A DNA stretch of 23,225 bases from Nitrososphaera sp. (GTDB lineage Archaea > Thermoproteota > Nitrososphaeria > Nitrososphaerales > Nitrososphaeraceae). A program made the translations under genes and the position numbers. The notes beneath the pieces are model-generated. The model was not told the origin of the DNA. It saw only the letters and a list, made by a program, of their open reading frames with translations, and made no database searches. Every line of letters starts with the position of its first letter. Position 1 is the stretch's first letter. The stretch spans positions 1 to 23,225 of the forward strand of contig JAJPDY010000002.1 of the NCBI GenBank assembly GCA_023252395.1. Reading direction: 5' to 3'. Shown one piece after another: positions 1 through 7,139 of this stretch.

Positions 1-350
1 TGATCTTCTCTAACGACCAGCTAGTTGGAATAGATGATGTTGACGACGATGGAAGCATTGAAGCCAAGATCCCAGAGCCTCAAGCAGGCAGCAGTAACGG
101 CACAAGCACTGCGAGCGCGAGCACTGACCTTCGATTTGTAGAAAGTGGCACTCTCCGGAGTGGAACCTTCTCTTTTGATGGCCAGACACTGACGTCCGCA
201 GAACAAGGCGACATACAGGCAGAAGGAAGCGGAAATCAAACATCGACCTCTTCAGCTGGCAATGCAACCTCCACTGGCAACGCGACTACTACAGGCAACA
301 GCACCAGTAGCGCGACCAACAGCACCGGCAACTATACAACAATGCAATAA
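1..350 (+). CDS. 3' end of a Ser/Thr/Asn-rich extracellular protein (partial)
   Basis: An open frame runs in from the left edge (first full codon at 3) and ends at TAA 348-350, giving the last 115 residues. The first 25 or so are acidic (a run with DDVDDDGS). The rest is low-complexity Gly/Ser/Thr/Asn, with seven N-X-S/T sequons (NGT, NQT, NAT, NAT, NST, NST, NYT), most of them in the last 35 residues. Such tails are typical of secreted or S-layer-associated archaeal proteins, where sequons are N-glycosylated outside the cell. No transmembrane anchor is visible at the C-terminus, so attachment, if any, must come from the missing N-terminal part. The family cannot be named from this tail. A hairpin terminator overlaps the stop codon. 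Confidence 0.75.
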   Translation, partial: IFSNDQLVGIDDVDDDGSIEAKIPEPQAGSSNGTSTASASTDLRFVESGTLRSGTFSFDGQTLTSAEQGDIQAEGSGNQTSTSSAGNATSTGNATTTGNSTSSATNSTGNYTTMQ

Positions 351-382
351 CTTATGTTATTGCCATCTCTCCTTTCTTTTTT
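344..382 (+). terminator. Hairpin plus T-tract terminator overlapping the stop codon
   Basis: The 8-bp arms GCAATAAC (344-351) and GTTATTGC (356-363) close a 4-nt TTAT loop. A pyrimidine and T-rich run to about 382 follows. The stem contains the TAA stop (348-350) of the upstream surface-protein gene. This fits transcription termination before the parvulin gene. Confidence 0.6.
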
Positions 383-425
383 GATAAAGGAAAAAGTTAA
401 TTCCTGCTATTCTTAAATTCATAAA

Positions 426-704
426 ATGGCAAGCAAGATCAAGTGTTCTCACATCCTCGTGCAAAAGCAGAGCGAAGCTCTGGCAGTTCTTGAACGGCTA
501 AAAAAAGGCGAAAGCTTCTCCAACCTTGCAAAAGAATTGTCGATTGACAAGGGAAGCGGAAAAAGAGGGGGCGACCTCGGGTACTTTGGCCGCGGCATGA
601 TGGTCAAGCCGTTTGAAGACGCCGCATTCAAGCTGGAAAAAGGCCAGATGTCAGAGCCAGTCAAGACAGAGTTTGGCTACCATATTATCAAGAGGCTGGA
701 TTGA
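426..704 (+). CDS. Parvulin-type peptidyl-prolyl cis-trans isomerase
   Basis: This 92-residue protein is a single parvulin (rotamase) domain that speeds cis-trans isomerisation of peptidyl-prolyl bonds during folding. Visible motifs are the N-terminal SHILV with His9, the SxDxxS-to-GGDLGYF segment (Asp41, Gly48 to Phe54), the hydrophobic pocket around Met58 and Phe63, and the C-terminal FGYHIIK with His86. It lacks a signal peptide and extra domains, matching the stand-alone thaumarchaeal parvulins CsPinA (Cenarchaeum) and NmPin (Nitrosopumilus). The N-terminus is lysine-rich; NmPin is reported to use basic patches to contact membranes, and the same here is only inference. The ATG at 426 is the natural start of the domain. 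The stop is immediately followed by the TTG of the next gene, so the two are probably cotranscribed. Confidence 0.93.
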   Translation: MASKIKCSHILVQKQSEALAVLERLKKGESFSNLAKELSIDKGSGKRGGDLGYFGRGMMVKPFEDAAFKLEKGQMSEPVKTEFGYHIIKRLD

Positions 705-956
705 TTGGACGCGTACCTGGAGGAGGAGCTCTATGATTTGTTGACGTACTGCATGCAGAACCCGCAGGCTGCAGATTTTGCAGCAAAACAGGGCCGGGTG
801 CAGGAAATAGGCAGAGAGCTTTATTCCGACGGCGGGGCGGACGCGCTGGAGAACATGTTCTTTTCAATAGAGCACAGGATAAAGGAAGAGATCGGCAGGG
901 ATGCCAAGCCCTACCGGGCGTGGTGGAACGGCATCGCAGGCGAATGGAAGTACTGA
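705..956 (+). CDS. Conserved-looking small acidic protein, function unknown
   Basis: This 83-residue soluble protein starts at TTG 705, directly after the TGA of the parvulin gene (0-bp gap), so translation is probably coupled. It is predicted to be mostly helical and acidic at the N-terminus (DAYLEEELYDLL), and ends in an aromatic-rich stretch (YRAWWNGIAGEWKY). No signal peptide, membrane helix or known motif is visible. It could be a partner of the parvulin or simply share its promoter. The stop at 956 abuts the stop of the convergent gene at 957. A TTG start and short length make it less certain than its neighbour, but the context supports a real gene. Confidence 0.65.
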   Translation: MDAYLEEELYDLLTYCMQNPQAADFAAKQGRVQEIGRELYSDGGADALENMFFSIEHRIKEEIGRDAKPYRAWWNGIAGEWKY

Positions 957-2024
957 TCACTTTCTTGCCTTGACCAGCACAAACACCGCTACTGCAGCCA
1001 TGATGCCTCCAAATACCATCAGCACTTGGAACTGGAACCCAAAGATGTCTAGCGTGATGCCGCCTGGCGAATTGGGATAGACAAGCGAATACTCTGCGCC
1101 ATTCTTTTCCTGCACACTGGAATATCCAGCTATTGTTATTTGGCCGCTCGGCGGGGGAGTGCTGGCGTGGACCTTGAGCTCTGCCCCGTCAATCTTTGCA
1201 GTGGCATCCTTTTCGACTGGCAGATAGGTGCCTTCTCGGAAGCTGCTCTCGCCTATCGAATGTATGGACACAGTCCCGCCTTCTCCTGCCTTGAACACTC
1301 CGTACCTTTCAAGCTGCTTGCCTGTCACGTCAAACAGGTAGTGCCATGACTTCATTGACAGGCCGAACTTGTCGAAATTCATTATCGGGTCTTCCATTAT
1401 CTCCTTTGCTTCAGAGCCCAGCAGCTTTTGCGCAAGCTCGGGGTAGAGCAGCTGCACCAGCCCTATAGGCTGATTGATGTTCACAGTTCCGTACTGCTCT
1501 GTTTTTACCATGAGCGGCCCCTTGACCACGACGTCGCGCCATTCAAGGTCTACTATCGCCGGCTGGTTGTTCTCTCCAGCTTTTTGAAGCACGTACTTTG
1601 TAATGGTCGGCTTGAACTCGATATTGTAGGAAATCTGCGCCATGTCAGGGTAGCCCTTGATAGTTGCAAAGTACCTAAGCGTGGCATTTTCAATCGTCAT
1701 GGGGCTCTTGTTCTCTGTCAGCAAAGCATTGTTGATAGCCTGTATCACCTTGTCCATCCCGTTTCCCTGCGTGCCATTGAACGTGCCATTAACCGAGAAC
1801 TCTATTCGCGCATTCTTGCCGTTCAAGAGCTCAGCCAGCGCGCTGCCTTGTGCGTACCTAAGAGTGATGAACCTGACTCCGTCAAACTCGGCATTAGACC
1901 TGTCCTTGTCTGGCAGCAAGAGCGCGTCCATCTGGTTTGCATACGCTTGAGTGGAAAATCCGGAGATAAGCAACATCGCTATGGCGGATGACAGAGCTAC
2001 TGCTTGATTGCTTTTCTTTTGCAC
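957..2024 (-). CDS. Secreted, C-terminally anchored membrane protein, function unknown
   Basis: This 355-residue protein has a clear signal peptide (QKKSN, then a hydrophobic run of about 18, then a TQAYA cleavage-like site near residue 29). A large soluble part of about 300 residues follows, then one C-terminal membrane helix (about 334-352) ending in KARK. The body should therefore lie outside the membrane. It contains several N-X-S/T sequons (two NGT, NKS, NAT). A beta-rich ectodomain is likely from the alternating hydrophobic pattern. No catalytic motif or known domain is recognised. The start is GTG at 2024, immediately before the basic n-region; an out-of-frame ATG lies next to it. It is divergent from the gene at 2161, and the gap contains AT-rich promoter-like sequence (2028-2046). 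Confidence 0.85.
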   Translation of the reverse strand: MQKKSNQAVALSSAIAMLLISGFSTQAYANQMDALLLPDKDRSNAEFDGVRFITLRYAQGSALAELLNGKNARIEFSVNGTFNGTQGNGMDKVIQAINNALLTENKSPMTIENATLRYFATIKGYPDMAQISYNIEFKPTITKYVLQKAGENNQPAIVDLEWRDVVVKGPLMVKTEQYGTVNINQPIGLVQLLYPELAQKLLGSEAKEIMEDPIMNFDKFGLSMKSWHYLFDVTGKQLERYGVFKAGEGGTVSIHSIGESSFREGTYLPVEKDATAKIDGAELKVHASTPPPSGQITIAGYSSVQEKNGAEYSLVYPNSPGGITLDIFGFQFQVLMVFGGIMAAVAVFVLVKARK

Positions 2025-2160
2025 ATTTTATCATATAGTTAAGCCTTGCCTTATCGCTTGTTTTTCGGTGTTTTTTGTCCCTCTCTCATGCGCTTGTTCA
2101 CCTGTAGGATTCACTTTCAGGACTCCCTTTCAGAGAGTATGCAACTCATAATAGTTCATT

Positions 2161-2994
2161 TTGCACATCAATTGTACGACCCCGCACGACCCATTCTCCA
2201 ACTGGACGGCGCTGCTAAACAGGCCGGTGTATTCGTCTGACAGGAAAAAGATAGGCTTTCTGCGGCAGGTCCTGCCAGAATACATCGTGGTGAAGAAGGG
2301 CCTAGTGAATCTCTCCAGCTACCTGATACCAAAGTCGCTTGCCGAGTCTCTTGACAAAAAAGGGATCCGGCTCAGGATCACAGCCTTTGAAGTGCGCCGC
2401 AAATATTCCTATTCAAAGATGAAGCGGCTTGCGCTCTATGGCGAGGTGCCAAAATCCGCGGTCCGGGAGCGCATAGTGTATGACCGGCTGCAGACCGTGC
2501 GCTACGGCACAACCCGGAACAGGCTCGCCGCCTGCATCGCGTTTATCTCCGGCATTCTGTTCCTGCTGTCCGGCTACCGGGCAAACATCGAGATCTACAA
2601 CCTGATAAGAGACCAGCTGGTGGTGCACACTGCCCGGGATTTCTGGGTCTACGCGGTAATCCCCGTGGGCTTTCTTGCGCTATTGAGCCAGCTGGGCGGC
2701 TTTACCGTCCTGATGGGCGCCGGCCTGTTTGCTGCAAACCGCGTCAACATTGGGAAATTTCTGGTAATGATAGGCACCGGGCAGGGGCTGTTCACCATAT
2801 TACTCCACCTGCTGCAGGACGCCTTGGCCGGCAGGTGGACCCTTGACAACAACTATGTCACGTGGCTCACGTCGACTGCCGCCGGCCTTGGGATACTGTT
2901 TGCCATAGTCGCCTCGTACATGACAAAGGGCAAGGGCGAGAGCCTGTACGTCAAAGTCATCAGGGTGATGCTTCGCCGGCGGAAGAAAGACTAG
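2161..2994 (+). CDS. PRC-barrel-like domain fused to a multi-helix membrane protein
   Basis: This is a 277-residue protein. Residues about 15-80 (ALLNRPVYSSDRKKIGFL through YIVVKKG, then YLIPKSL) have the short-strand pattern of PRC-barrel-like domains, which often mediate protein-protein contacts in archaea. A basic linker (about 80-120) is followed by four or five membrane segments (about 122-139, 160-178, 179-194, 198-219, 236-254) and a basic tail RRRKKD. The C-terminal part is therefore membrane-embedded, with the N-terminal domain probably cytosolic. The start is TTG at 2161; the frame has a stop at 2152, and no ATG lies upstream of the domain. The specific function is unknown, and the PRC assignment rests on pattern recognition only. 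Confidence 0.8.
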   Translation: MHINCTTPHDPFSNWTALLNRPVYSSDRKKIGFLRQVLPEYIVVKKGLVNLSSYLIPKSLAESLDKKGIRLRITAFEVRRKYSYSKMKRLALYGEVPKSAVRERIVYDRLQTVRYGTTRNRLAACIAFISGILFLLSGYRANIEIYNLIRDQLVVHTARDFWVYAVIPVGFLALLSQLGGFTVLMGAGLFAANRVNIGKFLVMIGTGQGLFTILLHLLQDALAGRWTLDNNYVTWLTSTAAGLGILFAIVASYMTKGKGESLYVKVIRVMLRRRKKD

Positions 2995-3013
2995 ACGTCG
3001 GCGTATACCAGCA

Positions 3014-3024
3014 GTAATAAATAA
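3014..3024 (+). promoter_or_regulatory. TATA-like box for the 3044 gene
   Basis: TAATAAATAAC is centred about 25 bp upstream of the ATG at 3044, the spacing expected for a leaderless archaeal transcript. It supports 3044 as the intended start of the apparently frameshifted gene. Confidence 0.4.
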
Positions 3025-3043
3025 CATGGACACGTAGTCTGCA

Positions 3044-3372
3044 ATGGTGAGGAAGAATACATACTTCATGTATCATGACAATGGTGGGAGTAATGATTAT
3101 CCCTGCCTATCCAGAATGACAAAGATCCAGCGCAATTATCAGGACTGACACAGGCTATCTTTATCCTAAAAGCCTTTGAGAACGGTAAATCTGAACAGGA
3201 GATTGTACTCATATTCGATGGTGACTTCCAACTGGTAACGATGTGGAAGTCCTTTCTGATTCATAATCAATGGATGGAGCAACCCGATGGCAAATGGATA
3301 GTTACAGCCAAAGGGCAGGCATGGGTTGAAACAATCGAATCAAAATTTGCAGAGAGAGAGAGTCATAAATGA
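3044..3372 (+). pseudogene. Frameshifted small gene with a winged-helix-like C-terminal part
   Basis: An ATG at 3044 opens a frame that stops after 34 residues (QRNYQD then TGA). A second frame, open from 3097 to the TGA at 3370-3372, encodes a convincing small domain (LTQAIFILKAFENGKSEQEIV, a WKSFLIHNQW segment, then GKWIVTAKGQAWVE). That frame has no ATG, GTG or TTG before Met at 3241. One extra base in the CCC run at 3101-3103 would join both frames into a single 109-residue protein. The C-terminal part resembles a compact helix-turn-helix or winged-helix unit with a terminal "T-x-KG-x-x-W" motif. Its stop overlaps the next ATG in an ATGA arrangement, which argues that this frame is or was translated. 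It may be a real mutation, a sequencing error, or a non-canonical start. Confidence 0.5.
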
Positions 3373-3581
3373 TTATACAAAAGGTGAGAACCGGGTTGTC
3401 ACGAAATGCCGCAGCCAAGAGTCAGGGCAATCAATGGTATTCCTGCACGAGATGTAGCTACAACGGTATCTGCGCCGACAGCCTTGTTCAGCAAGTCAAG
3501 AGTAAGTTGTGGATCGTAAAGTGTCGTCACTGTGGCGCAAGAATACCTAAAAACAGGTTTGTCGGTATTACCACGCACTGA
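3369..3581 (+). CDS. Small zinc-ribbon protein
   Basis: This 70-residue protein has two CxxC knuckles (Cys26/Cys29 and Cys52/Cys55) separated by 22 residues, plus an extra Cys35. This spacing fits a zinc ribbon binding one metal ion. The N-terminus is basic and probably disordered. Such small ribbons usually contact nucleic acid or protein partners, but nothing shows which applies here. The ATG at 3369 overlaps the TGA of the preceding reading frame (ATGA), suggesting translational coupling with the frameshifted gene. Bases around 3000-3650 look more AT-rich than the flanking genes, which may mean recent acquisition. Confidence 0.6.
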   Translation: MIIQKVRTGLSRNAAAKSQGNQWYSCTRCSYNGICADSLVQQVKSKLWIVKCRHCGARIPKNRFVGITTH

Positions 3582-3652
3582 GAAAGCCTAATTATCGCTT
3601 ACCGCCTAATCGTTAAGATTAAACTAAGTAAATCTATCACCGATTATCGGGC

Positions 3653-5140
3653 TTATACGTCGGCGTACATCGAGAACTCGTGCGGGTGCGGCCTGACAGC
3701 AAGCTCGACGTGTTCTCTTGATTCGTGCTCTACTATCATGTCGACAGTCTCGCTGTCAAACACCGGCTTTAGGAACGCACTGTCGCTTTCAAGCTCTTCA
3801 AATGCTTCTCTCAGGCTGGCTGGCAGCTGCTTTATGCCAAGCTCGCGCCTCCTCTTTGGAGTCATCTTGAAAATGTCTTCGTTGACCGGGTCGCCGATCT
3901 CTTTCTTTTTCTTGATGCCGTCAAGGCCCGCTGCCAGCACGGCAGAGAACGCAAGGTACGGGTTGCACGACGGGTCAGGCGCCCTAAACTCTATGCGCTT
4001 GAGGTTTGCGAACCTCTGGCCCTTGTAGTGAGCGGGGATCCTGATAATCGCGGATCTGTTGCCTGTGCTCCACGCAACATAGACTGGCGCTTCGTATCCG
4101 GGCACGAGCCTCCTGTACGAGTTGGTGGTTGGCGCAACGATTGAGGCAAGCGCAGGGGCGTGCTCCATTATGCCGCCTCCAAAGTAGCGTGCAGTCTGCG
4201 ACATCTCGGCGTATTCGTCGGCAGAATCGTAAAAGAGGTTCTTGCCCTTGTTCCAGAGACTGACGTTGACATGCATGCCAGAGCCGTTGTCAAGGGCTAT
4301 CGGCTTTGGCATCATTGTCGCTATCATGTTGTGTTTTTTCGCAATGTTCTTGACGATGTACTTGTAACTCTGCACAGAATCGGCCGCGTTGACCATCGTG
4401 TCAAAGCGTATGTCAATTTCGCACTGGCCGGCAGTCGCTACTTCGTGGTGGTGCGCGTCGCAAACAATCCCAAAGTTGTTGCTCAGCACGTCGACACACT
4501 CGTTTCTGTATTCCATCAATGTGTCGCCAGGCGCGCTTGGCAGGTACCCTTCCTTTAGCCTGAGCGCGTAGCCGACGCTGTCAGTAGACCATGGCGCTTC
4601 CCTTGAAGTGATATGGTAGCTCTGGCCCTGATACGGAGTCATCGTATTGACTTCAAGCTTGTCAAGCACAAAGAATTCAACTTCCGGGCCCCAGTACGAA
4701 GTGTCATACCCTTGGTCGTGCGTGTATTTTTCGGCACGCTTTGCAATGCCACGTGGGTCGCGGGGGAACGTGTCGCGCTTGCTCCCGCCGCTTAAAATGT
4801 CACATATCAACCTGGCAGTCGGAGTAGCTATCCAAGGTACCGTGGCGTAGGTGGATGGGTCGGGCCTTATGATAAGGTCGGATTCGTGGATTTCCGTAAA
4901 GCCCCGTATCGAAGAGCCGTCGAGCTTTGGCAGCCCGTCTGTAAAGTCTTCAAGCCGGAACATCTTTGAGTCCATCGTGGTATGGTGGAACCTACCAAAG
5001 AGCCCTGTGAACTGAAGATCAAGGAACTTGATGCCGTCTTCCTTTAGCCTCCGCATCACTTCTTCGGCTGTAAATGTTAACGATTCAATTTTGCCGTCAA
5101 TTAATTTATAAGGCAACTGGCCTACCCCAACTGTAGGCAC
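3653..5140 (-). CDS. glnA: Glutamine synthetase, type I
   Basis: This enzyme makes L-glutamine from glutamate, ammonium and ATP in the cytosol, normally as a dodecamer. The 495 residues carry the type I signatures in order: DGSSIRGF (74-81), metal-binding GPEVEFF (151-157), a Glu-bearing segment around 233-243 (EVATAGQCEID), NGSGMHVNVS (285-294) with His290, the flexible Glu loop NSYRRLVPGYEAP (340-352), NRSAIIRIP (361-369) and RIEFRAPDPSCNP (382-394). At the position of the adenylylated Tyr of enteric enzymes (NLYDLPPEE) it has Phe424 (EDIFKMTP), so that control is absent. The start is GTG at 5140; a shorter form from Met29 (ATG at 5056) is possible but would cut into the N-terminal beta-grasp domain. 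It is divergent from the GINS gene with a 28-bp gap. Confidence 0.97.
   Translation of the reverse strand: MPTVGVGQLPYKLIDGKIESLTFTAEEVMRRLKEDGIKFLDLQFTGLFGRFHHTTMDSKMFRLEDFTDGLPKLDGSSIRGFTEIHESDLIIRPDPSTYATVPWIATPTARLICDILSGGSKRDTFPRDPRGIAKRAEKYTHDQGYDTSYWGPEVEFFVLDKLEVNTMTPYQGQSYHITSREAPWSTDSVGYALRLKEGYLPSAPGDTLMEYRNECVDVLSNNFGIVCDAHHHEVATAGQCEIDIRFDTMVNAADSVQSYKYIVKNIAKKHNMIATMMPKPIALDNGSGMHVNVSLWNKGKNLFYDSADEYAEMSQTARYFGGGIMEHAPALASIVAPTTNSYRRLVPGYEAPVYVAWSTGNRSAIIRIPAHYKGQRFANLKRIEFRAPDPSCNPYLAFSAVLAAGLDGIKKKKEIGDPVNEDIFKMTPKRRRELGIKQLPASLREAFEELESDSAFLKPVFDSETVDMIVEHESREHVELAVRPHPHEFSMYADV
5101..5113. promoter_or_regulatory. TATA-like element near the glnA/GINS divergent starts
   Basis: TTAATTTATAAGG reads as CCTTATAAATTAA on the minus strand, close to the archaeal TATA consensus. 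On the plus strand it would place a transcript start near 5133, giving the GINS gene a leader of about 36 nt. On the minus strand it would point inside glnA, favouring a start nearer Met29. A second AT-rich block, TATAATTTAA (5149-5158), sits between the two starts. Confidence 0.3.
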
Positions 5141-5168
5141 TTGAGCCTATAATTTAAGGTTATGAATA

Positions 5169-5765
5169 ATGTCGTCTGGCCAGCAAAATCACAGCGAAAC
5201 GGGAGCCGGTGACAGCGACAATCTCGCTCTCAAGGACATCTACAAGCTGCTCAAAAAAGAGATCGAGGCACCTTCGCTCCAGACGATAGAGCTTGACACT
5301 TTCCAGAAAATAGCCGCGGCCCTTGGCAACCTGAAGGGGCAGGGCTATGAAGGCATTGAAGCGAAAATAAGGGATCGCATGGTGGACCTGCTGGCAAACT
5401 CTGCGCGGCTTTTGATAGAAACAAGGCAGCACAAGATCCGAGCCGGCAGCGAGCCTCTTGACTATTCAAAGCTCACAGACGAGGAAAAATACATACTTGA
5501 CGGCAAGAGGGAATCAGAGAGACGGGCAGGCGAAGTTGTGGCTGCCACAATCAAGGGAAGGCCAAAGGTGCTAGAGTCGATATCTGCAAGAGTGCGCTCG
5601 CGGCAAATAGTCGTCAGGTTCCTAAAACCAATGGAGCAGTTTGTCGGAGTTGACATGGGCAAGTACGGGCCGTTCCAGCCAGAAGACGTGGCAACGCTTC
5701 CATTTGAGAACGCGCGGTCGATGGTGGAGGGCGGTCTGGCAGTCGAAGTGCACGTCACTGTCTGA
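5169..5765 (+). CDS. Archaeal GINS subunit (Gins51/Gins15 type)
   Basis: GINS joins MCM helicase and the GAN/Cdc45-like nuclease in the archaeal replicative CMG complex. The 198-residue protein has the Gins51 order. First comes an alpha-helical A domain (about 18-125; LKDIYKLLKKEIEAP, a long IRDRMVDLLANSARLLIETR helix, then LTDEEKYILDG). A small beta-rich B domain follows (about 145-195; IVVRFLKPMEQFVGVD, then KYGPFQPEDVATLPFENARSMVEGGLA). The KYGPF...DVATLP...A..L...G sequence is typical of that B domain. The ATG at 5169 is preceded by an AAGGT stretch (5156-5160) at Shine-Dalgarno distance. The acidic first 17 residues look disordered. Many archaea have only this subunit type, forming homo-tetramers. 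Confidence 0.88.
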   Translation: MSSGQQNHSETGAGDSDNLALKDIYKLLKKEIEAPSLQTIELDTFQKIAAALGNLKGQGYEGIEAKIRDRMVDLLANSARLLIETRQHKIRAGSEPLDYSKLTDEEKYILDGKRESERRAGEVVAATIKGRPKVLESISARVRSRQIVVRFLKPMEQFVGVDMGKYGPFQPEDVATLPFENARSMVEGGLAVEVHVTV

Positions 5766-5767
5766 AG

Positions 5768-5779
5768 CAAATAAATACC
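5768..5779 (+). promoter_or_regulatory. TATA-like box for the 5802 gene
   Basis: CAAATAAATACC is centred about 29 bp before the TTG at 5802, consistent with a leaderless transcript. It supports that TTG as the true start. Confidence 0.4.
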
Positions 5780-5801
5780 TATTATGCGATCTTTTACCTG
5801 A

Positions 5802-6098
5802 TTGCCTCACCTGGGCATTGACATAGACCAGTATATCCTGCTCACAATCTACCCAGCAGCAGTGTTCTTTGCAATCGGGTACATTGCCAAAAAGACCAAG
5901 ATGCGCCAGGCCATATCGTATTCGCTGCAGGCAGTGATGTGCATCGCCTTTTCAATAGCGTATTTTGTAGTTGTGCCAAACGGGGGCGCGCAAGGGCTTG
6001 CGATAGTGCTTGTAATGTTTGGCGCTCTTTTGCTTTTCATGGCAAAGAAGCAAAGAACCCAGCAACAAGAGCAGCAAAATAATGTCGGCAGTCAGTGA
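5802..6098 (+). CDS. Small three-helix membrane protein, function unknown
   Basis: This 98-residue protein starts at TTG 5802. It has three predicted membrane helices: about 11-28 (YILLTIYPAAVFFAIGYI), 38-58 (ending IAYFVVV) and 63-80 (GLAIVLVMFGALLLFMA). A polar Gln-rich tail (KKQRTQQQEQQNN) follows and should be cytosolic or flexible. No motif links it to a known transporter or complex. A TATA-like box lies at leaderless distance. The 3' end overlaps the convergent gene on the minus strand by 7 bp. It is probably a lineage-specific small membrane protein. Confidence 0.7.
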   Translation: MPHLGIDIDQYILLTIYPAAVFFAIGYIAKKTKMRQAISYSLQAVMCIAFSIAYFVVVPNGGAQGLAIVLVMFGALLLFMAKKQRTQQQEQQNNVGSQ

Positions 6099-6307
6099 TG
6101 GTTGTCAAAGTTTAGCATTTTGTTTGCGCGCTCGATCCTGCTGTCCATGAGCCCTTCGATCCAGCTGTGAAATTCGCGCTCTGCCACTTCATAGCTGCAG
6201 TTGTTTTTGCCCATGTATTTCTGGATAAACTTGACCTTGGTCCACAAATAGCTCAGTTCGTCTGTGTCATCCAGGCTCATCGGCGCACATCCCAATAACG
6301 AAGACAT
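6092..6307 (-). CDS. Small cytosolic protein, function unknown
   Basis: This 71-residue protein starts at ATG 6307; an internal ATG at 6280 (MSLDDTDEL) would give a 62-residue form. The sequence looks like a compact helical protein (DELSYLWTKVKFIQKYMG, then YEVAEREFHSWIEGLMDSRIERAN) with a His-His end. There is no membrane segment or recognised motif. It is divergent from the SDR gene at 6373, with an AT-rich block between, and overlaps the 3' end of the upstream convergent gene by 7 bp. The non-random helical pattern and its own promoter space support a real gene. Confidence 0.6.
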   Translation of the reverse strand: MSSLLGCAPMSLDDTDELSYLWTKVKFIQKYMGKNNCSYEVAEREFHSWIEGLMDSRIERANKMLNFDNHH

Positions 6308-6337
6308 GATACTTAAGCTTTGTTTGGGTCAGCAAAA

Positions 6338-6349
6338 ACATATTATTAC
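6338..6349 (+). promoter_or_regulatory. TATA-like box for the SDR gene
   Basis: AACATATTATTA is centred about 29 bp upstream of the ATG at 6373, matching a leaderless archaeal promoter. The same AT-rich block could serve the divergent gene at 6307 with a short leader. Confidence 0.4.
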
Positions 6350-6372
6350 AACGTCAGAAATTCTCAATCATA

Positions 6373-7113
6373 ATGATAAAGGGTAAAGTGGCAATAGTTA
6401 CAGGGGCGAGCAGCGGAATAGGGTACGCTACCGCCATGGCATTATCAAAAGCAGGCGCCAAGGTGGCGGCAGGCGCAAGGCGCACGGACAAGCTCGAGTC
6501 GCTAAGAAACGACATAGAAAAGACCGGCGGCGAGATCCTTATTCAAAAGCTGGACGTCACGAAAAAGACCGACTGCGACTCGTTTGTGGACGCAGTAGCC
6601 AAAAAATGGAGCACCGTGGACATTCTGGTCAACAACGCAGGACTAATGCCATTGAGCTTTTTCAAGAGCTTCAAGGTAGACGAGTGGGACCAGATGATAG
6701 ACGTGAACATCAAAGGGGTCCTGTACTGCACAGCCGCTGCCATTCCACACATGCTGAGCAAAAAGTCAGGCCACATCGTCAACATCTCTTCTGTCGCCGG
6801 GAGGATTGTTTTTCCTGCAGGGAGCGTTTATTGCGCGACAAAGCATGCAGTTACAGCGCTGAGCGAGGGGCTGAGGCAGGAGTTTAGCCAGAGGGCAAAC
6901 ATACGGGTCACCTGCATCGAGCCGGGAGTGGTGTTGACAGAGCTAACAAACACCATAACTGACAAGGGGCTTGAAAAGTTTGTCGAGGCCACAAAGCAGA
7001 TGGAGGCTCTGCACGCAGAGGACATCGCAAACGCTATTCTGTTTGCGGTGAATTCGCCTGCCCACATGAACGTGAACGAGATACTTGTGAGGCCGACATC
7101 GCAGGAGCGCTAG
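6373..7113 (+). CDS. Short-chain dehydrogenase/reductase (classical SDR)
   Basis: This 246-residue Rossmann-fold oxidoreductase shows every classical SDR landmark: TGASSGIG (10-17), Asp61 in KLDVT, NNAG (87-90), Asn112, catalytic Ser140 (NISS), and Tyr153 with Lys157 (YCATK), followed by EPGVVLTE. Two arginines after the second strand (GARRTDK, Arg36-Arg37) suggest a preference for NADP(H) over NAD(H). The substrate cannot be told: homologues reduce sugars, 3-oxoacyl groups, serine-like 3-hydroxy acids or small carbonyl compounds. The domain has the usual length and no extension. It stands alone, with a TATA-like box at leaderless distance and a hairpin downstream (7140-7156). Confidence 0.92.
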   Translation: MIKGKVAIVTGASSGIGYATAMALSKAGAKVAAGARRTDKLESLRNDIEKTGGEILIQKLDVTKKTDCDSFVDAVAKKWSTVDILVNNAGLMPLSFFKSFKVDEWDQMIDVNIKGVLYCTAAAIPHMLSKKSGHIVNISSVAGRIVFPAGSVYCATKHAVTALSEGLRQEFSQRANIRVTCIEPGVVLTELTNTITDKGLEKFVEATKQMEALHAEDIANAILFAVNSPAHMNVNEILVRPTSQER

Positions 7114-7139
7114 CATCCCTTTTGGGAGTCCCGTCAGGG

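Noticed and set aside
2046..2240. Open frame on the plus strand upstream of the PRC-like gene
   Set aside because: It overlaps the true gene in another frame, has no promoter or homologous-looking domain, and its sequence is cysteine and phenylalanine-rich low-quality coding.
3607..3621. Small TAATC/GATTA inverted repeat between the zinc ribbon and glnA ends
   Set aside because: The stem is only 5 bp and AT-rich with no clear T-tract, so it is within chance expectation.
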